64,000 nucleotides of DNA from Nemorincola sp044225795 (GTDB lineage Bacteria > Bacteroidota > Bacteroidia > Chitinophagales > Chitinophagaceae). Position numbers and translations under genes: made by a program. Shown here piece after piece: positions 1-9,765 of this stretch; position 1 is the stretch's first letter; each line of letters opens with the position of its first letter. The notes beneath the pieces were generated by a model that saw only the letters and a list, made by a program, of their open reading frames with translations, was not told the DNA's origin and did not search any database. The stretch spans positions 434,001-498,000 of the forward strand of contig JBGAIF010000003.1 of the NCBI GenBank assembly GCA_044225795.1, read 5' to 3'.

Positions 1-1815
1 AGAGAGCTGAGCGAAATAGAAGCATTAACACAAACCTGGTTCACACCCGTTATCGGCTGCGGCAATGGATCTACCTTAACTATCGTGTCCGTTGTACATC
101 CGAATGAAGATGTATATGTGATCTTCGCCGTTCCTGCCTGGAATCCTGTGACCGTTCCATTGGCGGACCCCACTGTCGCTATCGTTGTATTGCCACTGCT
201 CCACGTGCCACCTGCAGTGGCATCTGTCAGTGTTATCGATGCACCGACACAAACTTCATTCTTTCCTTTTATTGGCGAAGGAGGAGCGTAGACAGTAAGC
301 TTGCTGCTTGTGGCGCACATGCTGTTTATTGTATAGCTTATGGTTGCTGTGCCTGCAGCCACCGTGTTTACTATGCCGGATGTGGAGCCTACAGTTGCCA
401 CAGCGGTATTGGCTGAGTACCATGTGCCGCCTGATACACCATTACTCAATGTTGTTGCAATGCCGAGGCATACATTCATATTGCCGGTAATGGTGACAGG
501 CATGGCAATGACAGTAATAGTTTGCGAGGTTTTGCAACCTGCACCGGACACATATTGAATAGCGACAGTTCCCGCTGAGATACCTGTGTATATTCCGCTG
601 CCTGTTATGGTGGCAATTGAAGTATTCGTGCTGTTCCATGATCCACCCGGAGTACCGTCGCTGAGTTTTGCTGTTGCATTCTCGCAGACGGATGTTGTAC
701 CGGTGATGGCTGCAGGCAGCGGATTGACTGTTGTAACCGTAGTAGTGATACAGTTGGTTCCGGCCATGGTAAAGGTAATGGTCGCTGTGCCTTGTGTTAT
801 ACCTGAAACAATACCGGTGGATGCGCCTATTGCGGCAACTGCTGTATTCCCCGAGGTCCACGAATTCAAGGCTGAAGTATTACTCAGTGTTATTGTTGAA
901 CCAACACACACTGCACCGGGCCCCGAGATGTTATTCGGCAGGGCATAGATAGTCACTGTTTGTGTGCTGAGGCACCCGGTTGGCAAGGCATAGGTAATAA
1001 CGGATGTACCCGTCGAAGAGCCCGTGTAAACACCCGAAGTGCCGATCGAGGCTATCGTTGTGTTGCCGCTGCTCCATGCGCCGCCGGGTGTGGCATCACT
1101 CAAAGTACCCTGTGCTCCGGAACAGACCGCAGTTTTTCCTGAGACGGGTTGAGGTAGCGGGTTCACTGATACTGTTATGCCGGTAGCGCATCCCGTACCA
1201 AGTGTATAACTAATAATAGTAGTTCCGGTGAGTGTTCCCCCCGTTACCACGCCGGATGATGAGCCAACTGTAGCTATCATTGTGTTGGCGCTCGTCCAGG
1301 TTCCCCCTGCATCCGCATCGCTGAGAGTTGTTGTCTCTCCGCGGCATACTTTAGTAACACCTGAAATAACCGAAGGCAGCGGATTAACAGTAACAGTGGT
1401 AACCGAGGCACAGCCAGACGCGAATGTATAACTGATGGTAACGGTGCCGCCGGCAATGCCGGATACTGTACCTGACGAGCCTACGGTGGCAACAGCAGTA
1501 TTGCTGCTGCTCCATGTACCGCCTGTTGATGCTGTATTGAGCTTGGTAGTAGATCCTGCACATAAATAGGTAGTGCCGTTTATAGTTGCCGGTTGTGCTC
1601 CCACGGTTGCTGTTATCGTAGCTTTACACCCGTTGGAGAGCGCGTAAGTGATAACCGATGTACCGGGATTTACAGCGGTTACTAATCCTCCTGCCACATT
1701 AGCAACAGTTGTGTTGCTGCTTGTCCATGTGCCTCCTAAAGTAATATCTGAAAGAGATGTTGTTGACCCATTACAGACAAACGGAGATCCGGTAATGGCC
1801 GGTGGACCTACGTTG
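1..1815 (-). repeat. Tandem Ig-like (Big_2-type) coding repeats
   Basis: At least eight complete units and a ninth cut by the window edge, each about 70-75 residues (roughly 220 bases). Each unit contains I-x-G, then V-C-x-G, then G-G-T/S-W-x-S-x-N-T, then A-T/S-V/I-G, then G-T-x-x-I-x-Y, a Cys, and a V-N-P-L-P-like linker. The two Cys per unit at fixed places suggest a disulphide in each domain. The repeats are diverged at the DNA level, so they are old protein repeats and not a recent tandem array. Confidence 0.85.
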
Positions 1816-4800
1816 ACGGATACGTTCTTTGTAATTACACTTGAGCAACCGGCGGAGTCAGTGACATTCAGCGTAACCGGGAAAGTGCCGGAGACAGTGA
1901 ACGTATAATCCGGTTTACTCAGTGTGCTGGTGGCGCCGCTACCGAAACTCCAGGTCCACTGCGCATCTTTCGAATAATAGCTGTAGGAGGAGTCGTTAAA
2001 TGTAACCGGGCTGAACTGGCACCCCGGGGTAGGAGCGTAAGTGAAGTTTGGTATCAGTGTGTCCACTGCTATAGAGTCTGCGCCATCACTTATCTCAAGA
2101 CAGCCCGAGCTATCAGTCAGGTATAGTTTGGGGAGATATTTTCCCGGTACAGTATACGCATAACTAATAGTATCTGTTGAAGGCGCAGTGATAGTACCAT
2201 CTCCAAAATCCCAGACGATCTTAGCGGCCCCTGTAGCGAGGCACGAGAAGTGAACACGGCCTCCTTTGCATACGAGTGATGGTGAGTAAGTGAATGCACC
2301 TTTATAACCCGCCGTGCTGACGTGCCCTATTGCGGAGTCAATGCATCCATACTGATTGGATGAAACTAATTTGATCTTATATCTACCTGCGAGCGAATAG
2401 ATCTCACCGGGATTAGCGAGGTTTGAGAAAGTACCATCCCCGAAATCCCATTGAAAGGCAGTGGAGCCCGTACTTGTGTTGAAGAAATTGACACTGAGTG
2501 GCGGGCAGATGACAAAGGTGTCGTCCATGTAGAAGGATGCCTTTGGCAACGGGTTGATGGTCATGTACCCTGTTTTGGTATTCGTGTTTGAGCAACCAAA
2601 TCCGTCAAAGGCAGTCAGTGACACATTGTAGGTACCCGCTGCCGTATATGTATGCACAGGAGAGGTAGCTGTGCTGGTGGCGCCGTCGCCGAATGACCAA
2701 AGCCATGCCGTGCTGCTCGAAGATCCGTTGGCAAAACCTACGGGCGTACCGATACAGTTTGATATATCACTGGCGGTAAAGTCTGCGATCGGTGCATGAA
2801 CAACCGGGCTTGATATACCTTTTACCGTATCCATACAACCAATATTGTCTGTCACGACCTCTTTGATGGTATAAGTTCCGGTGGAAGTATAGCTATGAGT
2901 AGTTGATGGTCCGAACATCAACGCCATGTTTCCGTCTCCGAAATCCCATTCATAACTGTAAAGTGAAGAGCCCGGAGAAGCAGAACTGATATCTTTGAAG
3001 CTTGCTACTACAGGAGCGCACCCACTAACAAAGGAACTTGTGAATTTAGCAGTCGGTTTGGCAGTCAAAATAAAATTATTCCTTGTCAGCGTGTCCAGGC
3101 AGCCATGATTGTCCTCAACGATCAATGTCAATGAATGACTACCAACAGCACGGAAGGTGTCGAGCAATGTTGGGTTTGTACCAACAAAGGTACCATTGTC
3201 ATACCATTTGTATGTTCGGGCGCCACCGGTAGTGTCGTAAGTGTCATAGCTGGTAATAATGCTATCACCGCCAAGAGGAGGCCTGCATACAGAAGAATAG
3301 ATCGTGTCCACTTTATCCCGGCATATGTTGGTCGGGCAGAATGTGAACATATTCATGTGCGGAGGGCCGAGATTCTCAATATAATATTTGCTGCTGGTAT
3401 CCCTGCACCCGCTGCCAATATTGTAAGTAGTCAGTATTGCATAGCTCCCGTTTTTCAGATTGGGAGCTGCGATCGGATTTCTGATAGTGCTTGTTGTACC
3501 ATCGCTGAATATCCAGAGGTGAGTGTCGTCGCCCCATGAAGTATCTATGAACTGATATCTCTGGGGGGTACACAGGTATGCATGCTCTATGCGCGCACCC
3601 GGGGAGTCTATAGTGTCCTTTAGTGAATATGGGGTGGGGCAGACACAACCATTGTAATAAACAAACAAGTGCGGGCTGTGCTCTCCCGGGAAGTGAGATT
3701 TGTGTGTAACAACGGTATCAAACTGACCGGTTCGTGAGTCTCCGTCATCAAAAACCCAGTAGTAATTATCTATTAAAGTGTCGTTGGTGGACGTGCTTCT
3801 GTAAACTATCGGGGCTCCCGGACAAACATGTGTGGCAGACATGGTAAATGAAGGAGTTTGTATGGAGCCCACCTGAATTTCAATGAATGTGTCTATTGTA
3901 CAACCATTGGCTGTTGTAGCGTGACACCGTGCATTGAATTTGCCTGTTGTGGTGTAGATGTGTGCCGGATAGATGGCAGATGAAGAAGGGGTACCATCGC
4001 CAAAATCCCATATGCAGGCTGTGACCGGATAATTGTAGGAATAGTAATCCATACCTAACTGGAATACAGGCAGTGGAGTGAAGTTCACGGTTCGGTTGAC
4101 GCACCCCCTCTGATCAAAAGCAGCAATCTGAAGCATCAGATTTCTGACTGTATCCATTTTAGAAACACTGGCAGTGCATCCCGCTGTATCAACCATATTT
4201 AGTGTGACATTAAATATCGGAGATAAGAACTGGTGTATGGCCGGGTTAGATGTACTTGTGCTACTTCCACCGAAGTTCCATGAAGAAAGAGACGTACCGG
4301 GAGTCAGATTCGCGGTAAATGAGAAAGTAGATCGCGGAGAGCAGAGCTGTGAGTCGACGAGGCTTCCTGATGGTGTAGACACAAAGATGGTCTGTGCCGC
4401 GGTATCGTAGCAAAAGCCATCGTAGATAATGAGTTTTGCAACGAACGCGCCTGTAGAGTTGTAGGTTGTATTGTCATTTTCGTTAGTTGAGGTCACACTA
4501 TTCCCGAAATCCCAATAACTACTCAGATGCGGTGCACTTGTGTTTGTGAAGGTCACAGTATTTCCCCCGCAAGCATTAGCCGGTGCAGAAAACGATGCCT
4601 TTGCCTTGCCGATGGTCACATACGCGGGTTTGGTAATGCTGTCTTTACATCCATTTCCATCTGTGGTGATGAGTTTTACGGAAAATGCTCCTGTGGTTAT
4701 ATAGGTATAAGAAGGACTTGTAGCAATAGAATAGCCACCATCACCGTAGTACCACTCATAGCCTACCGGGGTGATACCTGTGCTTGTGTTGTTGAAATTT

Positions 4801-5432
4801 GTTGTAGCAGGTGGTGAGCAAAATTGGGTTCCGGAAGCATAGAAGGAAGAGGCCGGAGGAATAGTAATATTGATATAGCTGCTTTTTGTCAGTGAACTTC
4901 TGCAATGGGCGGCATTTTCTGCAAGGAGCGTAATATTATAGTACCCCGGAGTAGTATATGAATAAGATGGTGTAGCTGTGGTAGTAGAAGATCCATTCCC
5001 GAAATTCCACTGATAGGTCAACCCTCCCCATGCACCGGATGTAGTAGAGCTGGTAAAAGTTATGGGCTCATTGACACACGCCTTTGTTTTTGATGCTGAG
5101 AAGCCGACTGTTGGAGGCGAGTATATTCTTACCACCATACTCTTGGTACTGCTTGCTGCACCGTCTGTGGCTGTAAGGGTAACCGTATACGTGCCCGGTG
5201 CCATGTAGTTAACGCTGACATCCTTCAGAGAGTAGGTGTTTCCGTTTCCCATATCCCAGAAATATGTTGTTCCGGAAGTAGTGCCGGTGGTCGTGTTGAT
5301 GAAATGTGCCAGATAAGGGGCACATCCTGCAGAATCGGTAGTATAAAAGTCTGCCGTAAGCTGCGCCCGTGCAGCAGGCACCGCAAAACAAAACAGGAAG
5401 AGGAATAAACAATTACGTAAATATCGAACCAT
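1..5432 (-). CDS. Giant secreted PKD/Ig-like repeat surface protein, 3' end outside window
   Basis: The frame is open from an ATG at 5432 down to base 1, giving about 1810 residues with no stop, so the C-terminus lies outside the window. The protein starts with a signal peptide (MVRYLRNCLFLFLFCFAVPAARAQ). About 13-14 PKD-type units follow, with W-x-F-G-D/N-G cores and Y-T-x-x-G-x-Y strands, each closing on a Gly-Cys or similar. From about base 1815 downwards the protein switches to Ig-like (Big_2-type) repeats. Such proteins in Bacteroidota are exported, often by T9SS, and act as adhesins or gliding/matrix proteins, usually with a C-terminal sorting domain that would lie beyond the edge here. 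No enzymatic domain is visible. The exact role is unknown, and polysaccharide binding or adhesion is inference. Confidence 0.9.
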   Translation of the reverse strand, partial: MVRYLRNCLFLFLFCFAVPAARAQLTADFYTTDSAGCAPYLAHFINTTTGTTSGTTYFWDMGNGNTYSLKDVSVNYMAPGTYTVTLTATDGAASSTKSMVVRIYSPPTVGFSASKTKACVNEPITFTSSTTSGAWGGLTYQWNFGNGSSTTTATPSYSYTTPGYYNITLLAENAAHCRSSLTKSSYINITIPPASSFYASGTQFCSPPATTNFNNTSTGITPVGYEWYYGDGGYSIATSPSYTYITTGAFSVKLITTDGNGCKDSITKPAYVTIGKAKASFSAPANACGGNTVTFTNTSAPHLSSYWDFGNSVTSTNENDNTTYNSTGAFVAKLIIYDGFCYDTAAQTIFVSTPSGSLVDSQLCSPRSTFSFTANLTPGTSLSSWNFGGSSTSTSNPAIHQFLSPIFNVTLNMVDTAGCTASVSKMDTVRNLMLQIAAFDQRGCVNRTVNFTPLPVFQLGMDYYSYNYPVTACIWDFGDGTPSSSAIYPAHIYTTTGKFNARCHATTANGCTIDTFIEIQVGSIQTPSFTMSATHVCPGAPIVYRSTSTNDTLIDNYYWVFDDGDSRTGQFDTVVTHKSHFPGEHSPHLFVYYNGCVCPTPYSLKDTIDSPGARIEHAYLCTPQRYQFIDTSWGDDTHLWIFSDGTTSTIRNPIAAPNLKNGSYAILTTYNIGSGCRDTSSKYYIENLGPPHMNMFTFCPTNICRDKVDTIYSSVCRPPLGGDSIITSYDTYDTTGGARTYKWYDNGTFVGTNPTLLDTFRAVGSHSLTLIVEDNHGCLDTLTRNNFILTAKPTAKFTSSFVSGCAPVVASFKDISSASPGSSLYSYEWDFGDGNMALMFGPSTTHSYTSTGTYTIKEVVTDNIGCMDTVKGISSPVVHAPIADFTASDISNCIGTPVGFANGSSSSTAWLWSFGDGATSTATSPVHTYTAAGTYNVSLTAFDGFGCSNTNTKTGYMTINPLPKASFYMDDTFVICPPLSVNFFNTSTGSTAFQWDFGDGTFSNLANPGEIYSLAGRYKIKLVSSNQYGCIDSAIGHVSTAGYKGAFTYSPSLVCKGGRVHFSCLATGAAKIVWDFGDGTITAPSTDTISYAYTVPGKYLPKLYLTDSSGCLEISDGADSIAVDTLIPNFTYAPTPGCQFSPVTFNDSSYSYYSKDAQWTWSFGSGATSTLSKPDYTFTVSGTFPVTLNVTDSAGCSSVITKNVSVNVGPPAITGSPFVCNGSTTSLSDITLGGTWTSSNTTVANVAGGLVTAVNPGTSVITYALSNGCKATITATVGAQPATINGTTYLCAGSTTKLNTASTGGTWSSSNTAVATVGSSGTVSGIAGGTVTISYTFASGCASVTTVTVNPLPSVISGVTKVCRGETTTLSDADAGGTWTSANTMIATVGSSSGVVTGGTLTGTTIISYTLGTGCATGITVSVNPLPQPVSGKTAVCSGAQGTLSDATPGGAWSSGNTTIASIGTSGVYTGSSTGTSVITYALPTGCLSTQTVTIYALPNNISGPGAVCVGSTITLSNTSALNSWTSGNTAVAAIGASTGIVSGITQGTATITFTMAGTNCITTTVTTVNPLPAAITGTTSVCENATAKLSDGTPGGSWNSTNTSIATITGSGIYTGISAGTVAIQYVSGAGCKTSQTITVIAMPVTITGNMNVCLGIATTLSNGVSGGTWYSANTAVATVGSTSGIVNTVAAGTATISYTINSMCATSSKLTVYAPPSPIKGKNEVCVGASITLTDATAGGTWSSGNTTIATVGSANGTVTGFQAGTAKITYTSSFGCTTDTIVKVDPLPQPITGVNQVCVNASISLSS
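1816..5360 (-). repeat. PKD-domain coding repeats
   Basis: About 13-14 consecutive PKD-like units of roughly 75-90 residues. The strongest matches carry W-D-F-G-D-G or W-S-F-G-D-G cores (for example near 2690, 2450 and 2200). Several units are degenerate (cores such as YYGDG, NFGGS or FDDGD), and the one around 3070-3370 barely matches. They form the N-terminal stalk of the large surface protein. Confidence 0.8.
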
Positions 5433-5747
5433 ATCATCCTACACCTACCTGCTATCGTCTGCCGGATATTTAGAACAAACTAACTCCTTATCGCAATATG
5501 GCTGACCGCCCTGCCGCTGATGCAGAGAATAGGTAGGTACATTTTTTTACAATTTAAGCTTTTTCCGGAATAATCAGACACTTTGATATTTTATTAATGT
5601 ATGCCGGGATTAAACCGCACATCAGCGAAAATGTCTATGTTAACTACAAATGAACACTGAAAATATTTGCCACATCATCGTTGTAAATAATTATTTTTGT
5701 TTGTTCAAAAAACGTTGCTCACAGTATTAGCCACTTGCTGATCATAA
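5433..5747. other. Divergent intergenic region
   Basis: This gap separates the surface-protein gene (minus) from arginine decarboxylase (plus). The right part holds a promoter for the latter. No short gene, RNA gene or strong hairpin was recognised in the rest. Confidence 0.6.
5666..5699 (+). promoter_or_regulatory. Predicted promoter of arginine decarboxylase
   Basis: TTTG at 5666-5669 and TATTTTTG at 5692-5699, 22 bases apart, fit the Bacteroidota -33/-7 pattern (TTTG / TAnnTTTG). The predicted start near 5703 leaves a leader of about 45 bases before the ATG at 5748. Confidence 0.5.
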
Positions 5748-7169
5748 ATGAATAATACATATACTGATCTCGTACAGCAAACCTTTCACTTTCCACAGGA
5801 AGGTTTTGAAGTGAACGATGCCAACAACCTCGAATTCAACGGGGTAGATATCAAATCGCTGATAGAAAAATATGGCACACCTTTTAAGATGACTTTTCTG
5901 CCCAAGATAGGGATGCAGATCAGGAAGGCGAAGAAGATGTTCAATGATGCTATCAAAAAGCATAAGTATGACGGCAAGTATTATTACTGCTACTGTACCA
6001 AAAGCTCGCATTTTTCTTTTATTGTAGAGGAAACACTGAAACATGGTGTGAACCTGGAGACCTCTTATGCCTATGATATAGACATTATCTGGCAGTTATA
6101 TAAGAAGAAGAAGATAACGAAGGATATCTTCATTATCTGCAACGGTTTCAAGACCAAATTATATACGCGCAATATTGCCAAGCTCATCAACGGTGGATTT
6201 AAAAATGTGATCCCGATCATTGACAATAAGAATGAGTTTGAAGATTATAAGAGATCGATACGCGCTAAAGATCCGGTGAATATCGGCATACGCATTGCCA
6301 GCGAGGAAGAGCCTACATTCGACTTCTACACCTCCCGCCTCGGTATCAGGAGCCGTGATGTGCTTGAGTTTTATGTGGACAAGATAAAGGGCAATGAAAA
6401 GTTCCGCCTGAAGATGCTTCACTTCTTTATGAACAAAGGCATAAAGGATGATGTTTATTACTGGAGTGAGCTGAATAAGGTACTGAACATCTACTGCCAG
6501 TTGAAAAAGGTATGTCCTGAACTGGAAGCGATCAATATAGGTGGCGGCCTGCCTATCAAGCATTCGCTGGGGTTTGATTATGATTATAACTACATGGTCA
6601 ACGAGATCGTGTCCACGATAAAGAAAGTATGCCGCAAGAATAAGGTGGATACGCCTGATATCTATACGGAGTTTGGTTCATTCACAGTAGGGGAGGCGGG
6701 AGCGGTAGTATATAGTGTGCTTGATGAGAAGATGCAGAACGACCGTGAGATATGGTACATGATAGACAGTTCGTTCATTACTACGCTACCTGATACCTGG
6801 GGCATAGGAGAGAAGTTCCTGATGCTGCCTATCAATAAGTGGGACAAGGAATACCAGGAAGTTCACCTTGGCGGACTTACCTGCGACAGTCACGATTTCT
6901 ACACATCAGAGGAGCATATCAATGCAGTATTCCTTCCCAAACTGGACAAAGAGAAGGTCAAGGGGACAGAGCCGCTATATATCGGGTTCTTCCATACCGG
7001 CGCCTACCAGGATCAACTGGCCGGTTACGGCGGCATCAAGCATTGCATGATACCATCGCCCAAGCACATAGTTGTCGAATACAACAAAGAGGGTAAACTG
7101 GAAGACTGGCAATATGCAAAAGAGCAGAGTCCCCAGAGCATGCTGAAGATACTGGGTTATATCAGGTAA
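5748..7169 (+). CDS. speA: Biosynthetic arginine decarboxylase-like PLP enzyme (fold III)
   Basis: A 473-residue protein of the alanine-racemase-fold (Orn/DAP/Arg) decarboxylase group. The PLP-binding Lys is probably K85 in YCYCTKSSH. Further family signs are the glycine-rich phosphate-binding segment INIGGGLP (about residue 265), YTEFGS (about 305) and the active-site CDSHDFY (about 380). In Bacteroidota, proteins of this length and layout are annotated as arginine decarboxylase, which makes agmatine for polyamine synthesis; related substrates (ornithine, diaminopimelate, carboxynorspermidine) cannot be excluded by eye. It is cytoplasmic, with no signal peptide. The gene stands alone and its last 8 bases overlap the end of the convergent sugar dehydratase gene. 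Confidence 0.82.
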   Translation: MNNTYTDLVQQTFHFPQEGFEVNDANNLEFNGVDIKSLIEKYGTPFKMTFLPKIGMQIRKAKKMFNDAIKKHKYDGKYYYCYCTKSSHFSFIVEETLKHGVNLETSYAYDIDIIWQLYKKKKITKDIFIICNGFKTKLYTRNIAKLINGGFKNVIPIIDNKNEFEDYKRSIRAKDPVNIGIRIASEEEPTFDFYTSRLGIRSRDVLEFYVDKIKGNEKFRLKMLHFFMNKGIKDDVYYWSELNKVLNIYCQLKKVCPELEAINIGGGLPIKHSLGFDYDYNYMVNEIVSTIKKVCRKNKVDTPDIYTEFGSFTVGEAGAVVYSVLDEKMQNDREIWYMIDSSFITTLPDTWGIGEKFLMLPINKWDKEYQEVHLGGLTCDSHDFYTSEEHINAVFLPKLDKEKVKGTEPLYIGFFHTGAYQDQLAGYGGIKHCMIPSPKHIVVEYNKEGKLEDWQYAKEQSPQSMLKILGYIR

Positions 7170-9060
7170 TATTCAGCTTTGTATAAGCTGTATTGGTCGG
7201 CTTGAATTCCGGAACTAATTCCTTCATGAGGAACACAGTTTCAAGTGTGTAGTGCTGCCGTGCGCTATTGATCAGCTTCTCTACTTTCTTTTCTACGATA
7301 GCAAAGTCATATTGCTTTACATCGGCTATCATTATCTTTTCGTGGTAGGTAGGCATTACTTTCTCCGCGCTGCTCATCAGTTCCTCATAAAGTTTTTCAC
7401 CAGGGCGCAGACCGGTATATACTATTTTGATGTCCACATCAGGCTCTTTGCCTGAGAGTTTGATCACTTTTCGCGCCAGGTCTGCTATACGCACCGGCTT
7501 GCCCATGTCAAAGATGAATACTTCGCCGCCTTGCCCCATTACACCCGCTTCTATTACCAGTACGCAGGCCTCGGGGATGGTCATAAAAAAACGGGTGATA
7601 TTAGGATCGGTAACGGTGAGTGGCCCTCCTGCCTCCAGTTGTTTTTTGAAGCGGGGAATAACAGATCCGTTTGAGCCCAGCACATTGCCAAATCGTGTTG
7701 TCACAAACTTGGTGATCTGCTGCTTGTCGCTGTCTTTAGCAAGGGTCTTGAAGTAGCTTTGTGTGAATATCTCTGCTATCCGCTTCGATGCACCCATCAC
7801 ATTGGTTGGGTTGACTGCTTTATCAGTGGACACCATCACAAACTTCTCTACTTCATTAGCTACGGCAAGTTCGGCAAGTACCTTTGTGCCATAGACATTA
7901 TTCAGTACCGCTACTGATGGGTTGTCCTCCATGAGCGGCACATGCTTGTAGGCGGCCGCATGGAAAACTATCTGGGGATTATATACTTCAAATAAATGCT
8001 CCATTCTCTGGCGGTCGCAGATATCGCCGAGGTATGCTTTTACGTTGGCTCCTTTGAATTTGTCCTGAATCTCTATATGGAAATCATGCATCGGCGTTTC
8101 TGCCTTATCACAAAGGATAATAAGAGAAGGGCGGTATTGGATCAATTGACGAACGAGTTCACTGCCAATGGAACCGGCAGCGCCCGTAACGAGGATCTTC
8201 TTCCCTTTCAGTTCGCTGTAGATGGCCTCATTGTGAATGGTGATGACCTCCCGTTCCAGCAGATCTTCAATGTTGATATCCTGAAGCTGCTGGGTATCCA
8301 GTTTGCCATTGAGCCAGTCGTTGACCGCCGGCACCTGCTGTATCTTTATGCCATGAGTGAAACAACTGTCAACAAGGTCATTGAGTTTTGACTTTTCAAT
8401 ATGCTTATTGGCCAGGATCAGCAACTCCACACCTTCGTTCTGCAGCCTTGTCAGCGAGGCCTCGTTCAGGCTGTAGATAGGCAATCCTTCCAGTAGTTTA
8501 CCCTCCCCACGGAAAGAACCATCAAGGAATGCAGTTACCTGCATATCGCCGTTCGGGAGACTGTTGATCATCTTCTTTATTTGTATCCCATCTACCGAGG
8601 CATCATAAACAGCTACCTTTTTCTTTTGCACCTTATAGCCCTGCGATAGCGACTTGTAGAAGTTGAAACAATATCTTACTGCCAGCCTGTACGATGTTAA
8701 TACAAAGCTGGTAATGAAGAAGTTAATGGTTACTATTTGAAGAGAAAAATAATCTTGCGCGCCAAGAAAAAAGATATTGATGGCGAGGTAAACAAACGCT
8801 GCAATTGCGTTTATCATCACCAGCCGGGAGGTGTCTTCAAGATTGGTGTAACGGACAATACCGGCATAGCTTTTAAAAGAATAGAAGAGTATTCCGTTCA
8901 GTATCAGCACCACGGTCAGCATAAATCGCAGCCCGACATCCATATGCGCCCAGTTGTGATTTGACCTGAGCATACGGGTAAGCACAAGGCAGAAGCACAC
9001 GAGGAACAGATCGAGCAGGAATACAAGCCAGCGGGGTAGAATGCGTATTTTTAGACCCAT
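7162..9060 (-). CDS. CapD/WbpM-family membrane nucleotide-sugar 4,6-dehydratase
   Basis: A 632-residue protein with four N-terminal membrane helices (about residues 11-130), a Rossmann-like linker domain and a C-terminal SDR domain. The NAD(P)-binding motif is VTGAAGSIGS at 291-300. The catalytic stretch STDKAVNPTNVMGASK has Met in the usual Tyr place, M-x-x-x-K, as in the WbpM/FlaA1/PglF family. These enzymes convert UDP-GlcNAc to a 4-keto-6-deoxy sugar, which starts synthesis of di-N-acetyl sugars for capsule, O-antigen or protein glycans. No glycan cluster surrounds it; the nearest related gene in the window is the DegT-family gene at 24481. It ends inside the end of the arginine decarboxylase gene (convergent overlap). 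Confidence 0.88.
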   Translation of the reverse strand: MGLKIRILPRWLVFLLDLFLVCFCLVLTRMLRSNHNWAHMDVGLRFMLTVVLILNGILFYSFKSYAGIVRYTNLEDTSRLVMINAIAAFVYLAINIFFLGAQDYFSLQIVTINFFITSFVLTSYRLAVRYCFNFYKSLSQGYKVQKKKVAVYDASVDGIQIKKMINSLPNGDMQVTAFLDGSFRGEGKLLEGLPIYSLNEASLTRLQNEGVELLILANKHIEKSKLNDLVDSCFTHGIKIQQVPAVNDWLNGKLDTQQLQDINIEDLLEREVITIHNEAIYSELKGKKILVTGAAGSIGSELVRQLIQYRPSLIILCDKAETPMHDFHIEIQDKFKGANVKAYLGDICDRQRMEHLFEVYNPQIVFHAAAYKHVPLMEDNPSVAVLNNVYGTKVLAELAVANEVEKFVMVSTDKAVNPTNVMGASKRIAEIFTQSYFKTLAKDSDKQQITKFVTTRFGNVLGSNGSVIPRFKKQLEAGGPLTVTDPNITRFFMTIPEACVLVIEAGVMGQGGEVFIFDMGKPVRIADLARKVIKLSGKEPDVDIKIVYTGLRPGEKLYEELMSSAEKVMPTYHEKIMIADVKQYDFAIVEKKVEKLINSARQHYTLETVFLMKELVPEFKPTNTAYTKLNIT

Positions 9061-9294
9061 CCGTTATGACAGCGTTAACAATGATTTCGTTAAAATGGTG
9101 AAATGGACTACAATGATACAATAAAAATACTGAATATTATATACCATGCTGCAATAAATTTTAATTAACGGTATAATAATTGCTTGAGCAGGTGATATAT
9201 TGGTAGTTTGTATCGGGATCGTGTGAAATGTTATAGATTATAAAAAGTAAAAAAATTATATTGGTTAACTATTTATAAAGACAAATTATTTCCA

Positions 9295-9302
9295 TACCTT
9301 TG
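9295..9302 (+). promoter_or_regulatory. Predicted -7 element before receiver/Hpt pair
   Basis: TACCTTTG matches TAnnTTTG. No well-spaced TTTG was found upstream; the nearest is TTGG at 9261, which is too far. The predicted start near 9306 gives a leader of about 40 bases. Confidence 0.4.
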
Positions 9303-9345
9303 TTCATTAACATTGCAGTAAGGATTTTTAGTTTACAGGTTGATA

Positions 9346-9765
9346 ATGGCAAACGAACTACTGTTAGAGGGCATCAATGTATTGGTGGTCGAAGACGATA
9401 AACTCAATCAAAAAATAGTGAATTTCATTCTTATGAAAAAAGGTGCCCATGTTTCTATGGCACTTAACGGGAATGAAGCGATAGAGCAGCTAACCGGCAA
9501 TAAATTTGACGTAGTGCTGATGGACCTGCAGATGCCGGTAATGGATGGTTATTCAGCAAGCAGGCACATCAGGACTGTGCTGCATAATGATGTGCCCATC
9601 ATCGCGCTCACTGCCGATGCGTTTGCCAATCTCACTAATGATTATTTATCGGCAGGAATGAATGCCTGTATTTGTAAGCCGGTTGAACAAAATAGTTTAT
9701 GTGAGCTCATATTGAGCCTTACAAAGAATAATAACGCCAATATCACAGCAAACATGGTCGCATGA
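9346..9765 (+). CDS. Stand-alone response-regulator receiver protein
   Basis: A 139-residue single receiver domain. It has the acidic pocket VVEDD (residues 14-18), the phospho-acceptor D60 in LMDLQMP, the switch Thr in ALTADA and the conserved Lys in CKPV. There is no output domain, as in the receivers of hybrid histidine kinases and multistep phosphorelays. The ATG at 9346 was chosen over an upstream TTG at 9340. Its stop overlaps the start of the following Hpt gene (ATGA, 9762-9765), so the two are translationally coupled. No histidine kinase gene lies next to it, so the partner kinase must be elsewhere. Confidence 0.9.
   Translation: MANELLLEGINVLVVEDDKLNQKIVNFILMKKGAHVSMALNGNEAIEQLTGNKFDVVLMDLQMPVMDGYSASRHIRTVLHNDVPIIALTADAFANLTNDYLSAGMNACICKPVEQNSLCELILSLTKNNNANITANMVA

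Noticed and set aside
442..861. Open frames of 60-140 codons on both strands inside the surface-protein gene
   Set aside because: They are shadows of the long minus-strand frame that carries clear PKD and Ig-like repeats.
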